Source of the DNA: Amoebophrya sp. A120 | Lineage: Eukaryota > Sar > Dinophyceae > Syndiniales > Amoebophryaceae | Assembly (NCBI GenBank): GCA_905178155.1 | Contig: CAJINV010000023.1 | Coordinates: 212,722-276,721, forward strand | Length of the DNA: 64,000 nt | Reading direction: 5' to 3' | Part shown: piece after piece, positions 54,626-64,000 of the stretch | Layout of the letters: every line of letters begins with the position of its first letter | Numbering within the stretch: position 1 is the stretch's first letter | Notes under the pieces: generated by a model | Database searches by the model: none | What the model was told of the DNA's origin: nothing | Seen by the model: only the letters and a program-made list of their open reading frames with translations | Program-made: the position numbers and the translations under genes

Positions 54626-54918
54626 TATGCTGCGTGAACACGTCCCCACCCTAGAGTTGCCATGCAGATTTGCATGCTCAGAGTCACCATCGAATGTCTG
54701 TCATGAGCAGCTCCATGGGGACCTTTTTTTCATGGTATTTTGGAATTTGTCTTGCTAAAGTCAGGATAAGCTCAGCGATTTTCTACTCGGCTTTAGTGCT
54801 AGCTAAACACGATTACATTGCATCCCCAAACTTGTCATGCGCCACAGCCAAACTTTGTCGATCTATGTAGCTAAGTACCCATCACTTGCCTCGGGTGGGG
54901 ACGTTTTGACACAGGATA
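54626..54918. mobile_element. Introner element, family 4
   Basis: It starts TATGCTGCGTGAACACGTCC and ends GACGTTTTGACACAGGATA. Flanks GGAGC and GGGGT match in 3 of 5, so this copy is old or has edge changes. No clear exons flank it. Confidence 0.8.
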
Positions 54919-55211
54919 GGGGTAGCGGGATTTTGAATTGATATTATTATAGGGGTTCAACGAATACGAATGGCAATTAAGCGTTATCATACGACTTTTT
55001 AGAGTGTCAGCATATATCATCTTATCTTGATGTAAAGTTAAAAAGGAGACTGCTCTGACACAAGCAAGCCCTGGCGAGTTGGGCTACGTACTGACTTTCC
55101 GCCGTGAGCCAGGAGCTAGTTAAGGCCCACAAAGATGCCAGCTCTTTCTATTGCTCATGCTCTGGTTCACGCGAGATGTACAGCCTAGAAAAAATCTGAT
55201 TACAATGAGGG

Positions 55212-55533
55212 GCGGGGTCACGAAATGTGCGACTAGGTCCTCAACGGAACTTTGACCCACCCAGCTGGGTGTGCCTTAGGTTCCCTGACCCAAGAACTAA
55301 GCTATGAATCCACGACAGCTCCGGATCGCGAGCGTTTCAATTTTCTTGCCTTTGTTTTTTATTTTTTTATTGCGTCTAGATTTCCAACTTTGCGCCGGGT
55401 GTATTAAAATGAAAAGCAGCGAGGAGCTGTGTTGGGTTCATAACTTGATTTCTGGGGCGGGGGACCTAAGGCCCACCCGGCCGTGTGGGTCGATGTTCCC
55501 CTGAGGACCTAATCGCACACTTTGTGATCCTCC
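55212..55533. mobile_element. 322-bp foldback MITE
   Basis: The terminal arms (about 70 bp, 75-80% identical) share TGTGCGA, TAGGTCCTCA and GACCCAC words. Each arm holds an internal inverted repeat (GACCCACCCAGCTGGGTG type). The architecture and the GGGGTCAC start echo the 35389-36886 element, which suggests a related family. Confidence 0.75.
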
Positions 55534-55647
55534 AAAGAATTACGCCTCCACTTTCCAATGGAAATAGGATCGCTTTCGTTTGTTTAAAGTAGTTTTTCCT
55601 CATCAAGTTCAATGAAGTAGTAGTATTCGACAACGATGTGGCTTAGA

Positions 55648-55998
55648 TAGATTACAGACGGCTCGGACTACCGCGTCACGGAGTCCCCAGCTGAAAAATG
55701 TAATTTTCCTGGAAACGGTGACGGGTTCTCGGAAGCAGCGCCCAACAAGAACGCAACTTCGAGTGGAGGAAGCAAGCACTTGAATTCCTGGTCGTGGCAA
55801 GAGCTCGGTGTCGCCCAACGCAACAGGAGCGACCGCAAACGTGATTGGAGAGCCGCTGTCTGGCGTCAGTGGGCAAGATCCTGCTGTCGCCATTATCCGA
55901 TTAAATTCTGGCCACTTTGGCAACAAGCACGATACTTGGACCAGTTGCGCGAGTACAAGGCGCAGGGCGGAATGAACCTCGTTGACATCTTTATTTAA
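55648..55998 (+). CDS. Terminal exon of an unknown gene
   Basis: After a possible GATAG acceptor (55647) a frame encodes a polar, Asn/Ser-rich region (ESPAEKCNFPGNGDGFSEAA), a Trp-rich basic stretch and REYKAQGGMNLVDIFI before TAA at 55996. A second frame over 55800-55970 is also open and protein-like (NVIGEPLSGVSGQDPAVAII), so the choice is not certain. No domain recognised and no upstream exon located. Confidence 0.4.
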
Positions 55999-56215
55999 CA
56001 TATCGGGTGTTTTTCTCATCTGGAAAGAGAACATGCTGCTGGTGGTGGACATCTTCTTCTTCACGTAGAAAAAAGATAAAATCTTCGAAGAGGTGTATGC
56101 TAAGTAGGGGGCTGAACAGCTTCCGCCAGGTTGGGACGAAATACGATTTGTCGTTTTCTGTTGGAAAAATAAGCATTGCAAATCCCACTTCCAGGAAAAA
56201 AATTCAAAAAAAGGA

Positions 56216-57790
56216 ACAAACACGGCACTGCGCATTTCAAAAGGCGCAGCGGAGGTCAACGCGCAATATATCATAGCCGGAAACACGGCGCAAAAAAGGG
56301 GAAACAGTAATGGGGCTTAAGGGGTTTTATATATTACAATGAAACATAAAAATTCAAATTTCTGCACGGTGGGCTGGACTCGGCGCACCTCATGAAAGCT
56401 TCCGCTACCCCTGCGGAATGGCCACCAAAGACAAGCGCAGCCTGCTGAATGCACTGTTTTTGATTTTGATTTCAAATTGTTGAAAATCAACCCTGAAATC
56501 AAAAACAACATTCGCCGCATGGTACGGTGCCAGTGGTCGAGCCCGGCGGAGGGGTAGCGGAGGCCACATGGCAGAAAGTAATAGTCCAACTTAGGTCGCG
56601 CAAAAAAATACTTTCGCGCATTGTGATTTTTTGGGCCAAAATCCGCAACAAAACAAAATAGTCATTTTCCCCACGCTACGCTGATTTCGCCGGACCTCCC
56701 CGACCCCTCCGCTGCCCCTCCGCAGTCTAGGCCAATGTCTACCACAGCATGCCGAATAGTGGTTTTTTTGATTTTGATTTCAAATTGTTGAAAATCGACC
56801 CTGAAATCAAAAACAACACTCGCTGCATGGTACGGTGCCAGTGGTCGAGCCCGGCGGAGGGGTAGCGGAGGCCACATGGCAGAAAGTAATAGTCCAATTT
56901 AGGTGGTGCAAAAAAATACTTTCGTGCATTGTGATTTTTTGGGCCAAAATCCGCAACAAAACAAAATAGTCACTTTTCCCACGCTGCGCTGATTTCGCCG
57001 GAGCTCCCCGACCCCTCCGCTGCCCCTCCGCAGTCTAGGCCAATGTCTACCACAGCATGCCGAATAGTGGTTTTTTTGATTTTGATTTCAAAGTGTTGAA
57101 AATCGACCCTGAAATCAAAAACAAGATTCGCCGCATGGTATGGCGCCAGTGGTCGAGCCCGGCGGAGGGGTAGCGGAGGCCACATGGCAGAAAGTAGTAG
57201 TCCAATTTAGGTCGTGCAAAAAAATACTTTCGCGCATTCTGATTTTTTGGGCCAAAATCCGCAACAAAGCAGAATAGTCACTTTCCCCACGCTACGCCGA
57301 TTTCGCCGGACCTCCCCAACCCCTCCGCTGCCCCTCCGCAGTCTAGGCCAATGTCCACCACAGCATGCGGAATATTGTTTTTTTTGATTTTGATTCAAAA
57401 TTGTTGAAAATCAACCGTGAATTCAAAAACAATACTCGCCGCATGGTATGGTGCCAGTGGTCGAGCCCGGCGGAGGGGTAGCGGAGGCCACATGGCAGAA
57501 AGTAATACTCCAATTTAGGTCGTGCAAAAAAATACTTTCGCGCATTGTGATTTTTTGGGCCAAAATCCGCAACAAAACAACATTAGTCACTTTCCCCACG
57601 CTGCGCTGATTTCGCCAGACCTCCCCAACCCTTCCGCTACCCCTCCGGAATGGCCATCAAATACAAGCACAGCGTGCTGAGTGCATATGATGCACTGTTT
57701 GCTTTGGAATATTCGCAAACGACCGAAAAAAATCTAAAAAGAGCAGCAAGCACGGCACTGTGCATCTCAAACGGCGCAGCGGAGGGCTTC
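56216..57790. repeat. Satellite array C, 308-bp unit, about 4 copies
   Basis: Units recur every 308 bp (for example the GGCGGAGGGGTAGCGGAGGC block at about 56545, 56853, 57161 and 57469). The facing CCCCTCCGCTGCCCCTCCGC block and CATGCCGAATAGTGG correspond to the GC-rich pair and GCATGCTGAATTTTG of arrays A and B, so the two satellites are related. Matching edge fragments lie at 56220-56260 and 57745-57790 (CACGGCACTG, GGCGCAGCGGAGG). Confidence 0.9.
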
Positions 57791-57984
57791 TCTTGTTGTA
57801 ACAGTGGGGATTGCAATGCTTGTGCATGTCATGATGTCATAGTGTAGTAACCTGTTGCGCCCGCTCTCTGGTTGCGGCGCAGTGTGCTCGAGAACCGCGG
57901 GAAGGAGTACGCGAGCTACTCTCCGGGCAAATTCGTATTCTGCCCTGAACCAAACAACGGCTTGTTAACAAGGACTGCGCCTAG

Positions 57985-60280
57985 TGCACGATATGGCGGA
58001 GGCAGAGGACATCTTGGACAAAGTGTGGGCCTTCGCTTGCCATGTGTTTCCAGTGCTCTTCGTCGCGATCATCTATGGCGCTGTCAAGCGTTACCCTGTC
58101 CCTGATCGCTTTTGTGCGGTTTTTGCTTGGTAGGTTTGCCATGCAATATCAGCAGAAGCAAGCTGGGCTCAGGAATGTTGAATAGTGCAAGATGATTAGC
58201 AGGTGCGAACTCTGTTTGCGCGGTTTGTGATGGAAGATTGAATGGCATAAGGAAGCAGAAGTGTAGACTCTCTGTGTGACAAGTTTAGCATGGATCTCTG
58301 ATGTGCTGTTCAGCGCAAAATAGGTAGCTCTAGCTTGATCGTGCGTGCAAAATGTCAAAAAAGATTCTGTGTGAAAGATCAATAAAGAAGCCAGCACCCG
58401 CACCCCCAGCGATCAATATAACGCTTGAAAGCACCATAGTTTCCTCCTGCATGATGTGGCAACCTTGTCGTGGTCCTGGGACCTCCTGGGAAGCATCTTC
58501 CTCTTGGCGTGTGGAGTCGCGCACCTGTATCTTATCGAACGCACATACTGGCTAGAGCTTTTATTCATGTGCAAACGCTCCTTAACCCGTAAGTAGAGTG
58601 GCTGCATGTTCGCGACTTCTTTCAGAGAGTCTACTTTCGCACCAAGCCGTGTCCCCATCTGTCAGGCTTTAATGAACAGTCGCACAGCCAATCAGATAGA
58701 AGGGCTGGCGTCTCTTTGACAACTGCCGGTATGGCACAACCCCGCTCGAAGTGAGCTTGATGCGATCCAGCACCAGATGCTGCAGTGTTGTAGTGAACGA
58801 AGAGCACGCAAGAAACTTACACCCGACGTTTCGCCGCTTCGCAATCTTCCCACATTCTCGCGGGGTAAGAAAAGTTGCGCTGAATAACGGGAGTGCAGGA
58901 ACGTAGTTTGTGATCTCCCGCGCAAGGATTTGCAGAAGCTTCACACCGCGACGAAAACTCGGGAGTCGCAGAAACCAAAACAGGACAGCCGGGAAACAAT
59001 CGTCGAGAGCATCATTGAGCACGTCGCGCCGGCAGTTTCTACAGCAGCAGCTGGTCTTTGCCGTTCGCTTCGCTGGAGTGGGTTGCTAACAGGACTTTTT
59101 TTTGGTCTGGCTGCCCGGCCGTTGCTCAACTTTGTCGTTTTCGTCGCTGTAGCGTGGCTGCAGGCCTCCGACGATGTGCCGCCAGCGACAGGGGGCGCTG
59201 GAACCAACTCCACTAACTATTTCCGCTATTTCGATGGGGAGTTTGGTAAGCTGCATATCGGATTAAACAGCAGTACCCGCTCACGGTGTCGAAAAGCTGC
59301 GAAGTACGGTTGTATGTGGCGTAGAGTCACTGGCCTGCGTTTTATTGCGAGAAGATTAAGTAGGATAAACAAAGATTTCTTATGCGTTGCCAAAGTTTAC
59401 GTGGACTCGGACTGTTCTTGCATTTCCTATAATGCTTTCTCTTGTATCACAAACAGGCAAAAGATATGGCGTAATTGACAACAGAACAACTGGCTATTTT
59501 GTTCTGGCAATGCCACGCCTTCGTGCGGGAAGCTTCATAATACCCAACGGCGCTCTCATTGATTCTAGTTCTACGCCAGATTTATACAAAAAACCAGTTC
59601 GCAAGAATCAGAATTCAAGTGCACTTCGTGGCAGGAGATGTAATTCGTGCCTTGGGCGGGCAAACCTTTTTGAACGCGATGCAGCCACTTGGGGAGCAGT
59701 TCGGAAACGAGACGCACGACTTCCATGATGGCACACAGGAGATGGATCCAATGCTTGAAGTGGAGGCGCGCATTCATGACTTCTTCGCTTTGCTAAAGGC
59801 AGCGTCGGACCGAAGTTCTATCAGGTGTAAAAATGTCTGGGTCTGGATGAAATATGCAAGATTTGTGATGCAGGTTTTCCATGACACATGAGGTCTGCGT
59901 CTGGAGTGCGAGGCCGGGCATGACAGATTCTTGGAGGTCTCTAACTCTATCATGCCTTTCCTGCATGAGAAACTCCCTCTCAACTTGGTCAAAAGCGGAC
60001 AGCTTTTGGTACTCACGCAAAAGAGATTTTGCATCATTCAGATTTAGCATGACAAGTTCTAATCTTCCAGACCCAGACATTGATACATTTGATAAGTTCG
60101 CTTCTGGAACAATTGAAAACGGCTCGGCTTGCCGTTATAGCACAATACACAGTCTCTGGGACGACTGGACAAAACATGCCCGCGACGGCATCATCCTGGT
60201 CTAACGTGTATCAGCAATTTAACGCCCCCTGGCTCCTGCCGAACACCAATACCACAGCACTGGCATTGTTACCCTGTTGA
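57985..60280 (+). CDS. Unknown multi-exon membrane protein
   Basis: Probable exons: about 57970-58129 (ATG 57991; MAEAEDILDKVWAF, then membrane helix FPVLFVAIIYGAV; GTAGGT donor); about 58450-58589 (WDLLGSIFLLACGVAHLYLI; GTAAGTAG donor); 58936-59247 after a TTTGCAG acceptor (QDSRETIVESIIEHVAPA and a helix GLLTGLFFGLAARPLLNFVV; GTAAGC donor); about 59620-59818 (FVAGDVIRALGGQTFLNAMQ); introner 59819-60094; and a last exon 60100-60280 ending in TGA. Several hydrophobic helices suggest a multi-pass membrane protein with a polar C-terminal half. The phase between 58589 and 58936 does not fit directly, so an exon is missing there. The introner junction is clean and in frame. No family recognised. 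Confidence 0.6.
59819..60094. mobile_element. Introner element, family 2
   Basis: It starts TATCAGGTGTAAAAATGTCT and ends CAGACATTGATACATTTGATA-like sequence. A perfect TSD, AGTTC, lies at 59814-59818 and 60095-60099. Its interior closely resembles 18571-18832 and 24560-24881. Confidence 0.95.
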
Positions 60281-63200
60281 GAGTTGCCCGCTTCGCAACA
60301 ACTATACATGCTGTAGCTGCAATCCACCTCTTACAGCCATGCGCCATGGGGTCACCAGTCCTGGTGCGAGCACATTATGTGCTCCCTCGACGGCTCGCCG
60401 TCGCGCCTTGAATCAGCTTAAGCCAGTGACGAATGAGTGTGCGGGAGGCAAAAAAACTGCAGCAGCAGCAGCAGTAAAGTGGTTTTATATAAAGTAATTG
60501 TATTTGCACGGTTATTTTTCATGATTTCTTTTTTCCACACGGCAGAAGAAGGGCCGGCTCTTCTAAGTCAGCCTGTGTGCAGAGCATGTTTACGCCTTCA
60601 AAAAGAAAACGCAAAAAAATGGCGCGGCGCACATTCTTGAAAAAACCAAAAAAGCCTTCGGCTTTGGTCTTCTGAAAGCGCGACCCTCCCTGAAGGTGAT
60701 ACCTCAGCCACTTCAAAGCTGGCGAATTTTCAACGTTCAAAAGCGCGCACGGCCCGCGCCAATAGGATCAAACGCAAGAGACGCCCGAAGGAAGGTCAGA
60801 CCCTTCTGATTCTCGTTTCCCTTTTTTTCCAGAGTCTGTTTTTTTTTTCGTCAACCAAAAAAGCTGTGACCTTCTTTAGAGACTCGTGCTAGTCTTCGGA
60901 AGGGAGATCTACTGTTTCTGTAGGGGTTTTTTGGCCATGAGTCAGCGGTTGACTTTTCTGTACAGTTGGCATCTTCTTTCGAAGCTTCTGAGTGAAGCTT
61001 CAGAAGATGCGTTTTCGCTGCAAAATAGCAGCTCAGGTTGGACCAGCTGGGGGTGGAGGCTAGACACGGTGACGCCATACCCCTCTCGAAATTGCGCCTC
61101 TCCCATGCGAAACTGTTCCTGGGTGTCGCTTGCGTTTCGTCTATTCGAAAATTCCGCCTGCCCAGGCGTCCGCGCTGAAAACAAAACTTCCAGAGAATTG
61201 CAAGCGCAGTCATAATACCTCGAGTGATATCTTCTGTGTGGAGCGGGGCCGCGATTACGTTATGCGCCGCACTAGTCGCGCGAAAATTAAAAACCGCCGA
61301 AATAGTTACTTCACAGCAATAAAAAAAGGAAGATCGGCGCACGCTTTTCCCTCTTGCAGACCTGCCTCGATTTCATCTCGTGGCCATGTCTTTTTCTCAA
61401 ATTTTGGCACGCCCCGCCGACAAGCACCACTGCCACCTTCGGATAAGTTGGGGCACCGTAACGACGAACTGCGTGCCGCCGTATTCTCCGAAAAAACGAC
61501 GAAACCGAAAAAAGGAAGCGAATACAAACTCTACCTCTTTTGCTATTTATGACCCGGCCCCGCCCGGAAGTGGTGTTGCAGCTCAGTATCTAGTTCACAG
61601 CAATGGCAAGTCTCCCCTCAATATCCGCCGATGGAAACTACACTGCCGCCGTTTTATGCAGCTTGTAAGGACCCCCTGCCAGCTTTTCTTGATGTAGGTT
61701 TTGGCCGGGTGCCAATCGAGCCCAAGGCAAAGTGATCTTGTCGCGTCCGAGTCGGGGTCCGGTCGTTGCACACGCTGGCCCCAGCCGCCGGAAGGCCAAC
61801 GGAGGCGGCACGTCCGTGTCGTGAATTGCATTGCAGATCGCACTACGACTGTAGCACGCGTGCGTGCGCTGAATTCATCTTTGACCCGGGTCAGTGGCCT
61901 GGCCGCCTTCGATTATTGTGCGCGGGGCCGAAGATAAACATTCTTGGAGGAACTAAATAAGCATACTAAACTTCTACTAAACTGGTGCAACTCAAAAAGG
62001 AAACCAAGAGCCACTCCTTCCCGCACAGAGCGGCGACATACTCATCTCCTGCCCGCACAGACTCTGTAGGGCGAATGTGGTGAGCCCTCAGCCCAGAGCG
62101 CGACCAAGATTGCCTGCTCTGTGGCCCGAGCCAGCCGGAATGAGCACCTCGCCGTGTTGGTCCGCGATTCTGTTGTGGGCGAACCCCTGCAGCTGTCGAA
62201 GGCGAAGGCGGTTGCAGCTCCCCGTGTTTTGTTCCCTTTTGTCAGTGCCAGCACTATTGCCGCCGCGTTGACTTGGGTCCGCCGCGCGCCGGCGTGTACG
62301 AGCGGTGGATATTCGAACACATCGCAGCCCACGTGCGACGCAGGCATACCTACTTCAGCGCACTTAAGTTCGTATGGCTGACTGAGTCAAGCGCGCGCAC
62401 GGACTAAGGCGAAAATGTTCGAGCGAACGACGCCCCGCGCAGGTGCCCTGCGTCGCTCCGGATTTAACAAGCTTCTGCGATGTTGCCTCCACCCTTTGCC
62501 GCGAGAACAAAAGGCCGGCCAGTGTGCCCCACCCGAGTAGCCGCCCTCAGGAGAAAATGTAGCGGCGGGCATGCGACACCGCCGGCGCGCTCGTTTTCGC
62601 AAGATTGTGGCGTGCGGTGGTCGCGCTTGGGCTTGCGAGTGGCAAAAGCGCGGCCCACTGCAGCGGCGCTGCGCACCAGCATCGTTGCTGCGGGCCGGGG
62701 CGCGCTCTGATGTGCTGCGCCCCCCTCGGCTTCGCGCCCGCTCCCACCTTGGCCGGTAGGTTGTGTTTTTTGTGTATATGCAAGGCCGCCCCGCCCCCTG
62801 GGGCACGCTCGTGCCGAGACCCCGGCACATGAGTCAAAGTATCAAGAATGAGCAGGGGGCCCTTTTCCTTGCTCATAGTTGACTTCCCGCGCCAAGCTGT
62901 AGCACGCGAGGATCCATAGGCCTTGCGGCCTTTCTCCGGTGCCATCGGTACAAAGCAGTCATCCGCAGCTATCGACTTCTATGAATGTGCAGAGAGCCCT
63001 GCAAACCTCAGAAAAGCATGAGTCGGCCCCGCATACAGCTGCGCACGTTGCAGAGAAGTACAGTGCAGCTGGGTGCTTTTTTTATATGTGTGCAGGCTGG
63101 AGAAAGCAACATCCACAAGAGCGCCGCTGCTGGGGTTGCGGGCTGTTTGCCTTGTATTTTTAGTAGACATGGTAGCGGCTCAGCGTGTTGGCCTCATGTC

Positions 63201-63616
63201 CGCCGCCTAGTGAAGAATGCCTTGTGGTCTGTCAAAGTCTACGCGGGCGCTTCCTATTGCGTGGCTTTTTGACGATTTCCCACGCGAGAGAATCGCTGTA
63301 AATAGCCGCAGGCTCATACTGTATGTAATGCCCTCATATCATAGCTGTGGGTGGTGCTAGGAGGTTTCGTTTAGCGCGCCCATTGTGTATCAAGTTGGAA
63401 CTCCTGGGAAGTCAAACTGTCATGCAAAAATGGAGAAGGTCTGGGTCAAGTAGAAGAACCTCGGCCTGCGGCTGCTCGTTGGAGCCCTTTTGTATATGCT
63501 TGGCTTCAGTCGCAAAAAACCACACAGCAGATGCTCGCGCAATGTTTGAGAAGATCTTCAGCGCAAAGCACTATTCCTCATCCATTGTGGCACCCTTTTC
63601 CTCGTGAGTGTGATGT
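60281..63616. other. Long stretch without a supported gene
   Basis: 60281-61560 is mixed, with a CAG run at 60463-60477 and small hairpins near 60640-60670 and 60978-61005. 61690-62900 is a GC-rich island open in several frames on both strands; the frame 62121-62381 (SKAKAVAAPRVLFPFVSAST) is the most protein-like but has no domain. 62940-63610 holds short frames only. No introner elements are seen in this stretch, in contrast with the rest of the window. Confidence 0.4.
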
Positions 63617-64000
63617 ATGAACAATGTAGGGTTTCTATTCGAGGACAGCACTATGAAAAGTAGGGACGAAGAGGACAGACCTCCTGCGGCCTCCTCTAGT
63701 TGTCCGGCGCTCTCGTCGGAATGGATGGCAGCTGGACATAAGTGCACCCCTCCTGTTGGACATTGGCCGACGCTGCTGCGGCCGTTTCCGCTGCATAGCT
63801 GCATCCTCGACGAACTTTTCTCGTCGCTACGCAACTCCCACTCCACCCGCCAAGGAAGCGTCGCGCATTACAGTAAACGAAAACACGAGACGGCGAAGGC
63901 CGTTGCCCTCGTGTATCTTTTTCGCCCTGTAGCTGTAACCAAGACGCAGAATAGGGACGCTCCAGCCTTTCGCGTGCGCTTTTTTCTTACAGCGGGCGCC
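63617..64000 (+). CDS. Partial unknown gene running off the right edge
   Basis: From ATG 63617 the frame stays open for 128 codons to the end of the window with no stop. It encodes an acidic, Ser-rich N-terminus (an in-frame ATG at 63653 is an alternative start), then LRPFPLHSCILDELFSSLRN, a basic region (HYSKRKHETAKAV) and FRVRFFLTAGA at the edge. Composition is protein-like and no domain is recognised. A competing reverse-strand frame (63571-63846) is probably its shadow. Confidence 0.5.
   Translation, partial: MNNVGFLFEDSTMKSRDEEDRPPAASSSCPALSSEWMAAGHKCTPPVGHWPTLLRPFPLHSCILDELFSSLRNSHSTRQGSVAHYSKRKHETAKAVALVYLFRPVAVTKTQNRDAPAFRVRFFLTAGA

Overview
This window looks like nuclear DNA of a protist. 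The best fit is a parasitic dinoflagellate of the Amoebophrya/Syndiniales type. That is an inference from gene structure: genes lie in exons of about 20-800 bp, some introns are ordinary GT-AG introns, but most are short elements with terminal inverted repeats (TIRs) flanked by 5-bp target-site duplications (TSDs). Intron-making 'introner elements' of this kind are known from Amoebophrya. I see no bacterial operons, rRNA, tRNA, CRISPR array or recognisable transposase.

Layout. 34-1485 and 2103-3113 hold two small unknown genes cut by introner elements, with a 555-bp TIR transposon between them. 4529-5670 is a mosaic of broken gene copies; one copy has an introner element exactly where the intact copy at 27.19 kb has none. 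6630-10468 is an unknown secreted or membrane protein of 728 codons made of seven exons separated by six introner elements. 12183-13374 is a fragment of a FAD/NAD(P)-binding oxidoreductase among dispersed repeats. 15880-25013 is the best-understood gene: a 1049-codon ion transporter of the NhaD/ArsB/OCA2 P-protein superfamily, broken by 17 introner elements and four GT-AG introns. 26010-29816 holds one or two unknown genes, and a 307-bp satellite array probably sits inside an intron. 29.8-34.1 kb has sparse exons, a GC-rich island and a second satellite array. 35389-36886 is a 1.5-kb foldback transposon. 38.9-46.1 kb holds two multi-exon genes of unknown function. 47.7-54.3 kb holds coiled-coil, Ser/Thr-rich and acidic proteins plus two more TIR elements. 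56.2-57.8 kb is a third satellite array (308 bp), related to the first two. 57.9-60.3 kb is a membrane-protein gene. An open reading frame runs off the right end (63617-64000).

The main result is the introner system. About 40 elements fall into at least eight TIR families. Where flanking exons can be read, removing the element plus one TSD copy restores the frame. In gene 6630-10468 and the transporter this works at every introner junction, giving uninterrupted frames of 2187 and 3150 nt. Family 1 occurs in both orientations inside genes. Families with unrelated ends share the internal word TTTGTNATGC and its complement. Where ends were checked, no uniform shift gives GT-AG borders, so splicing is probably guided by element structure.
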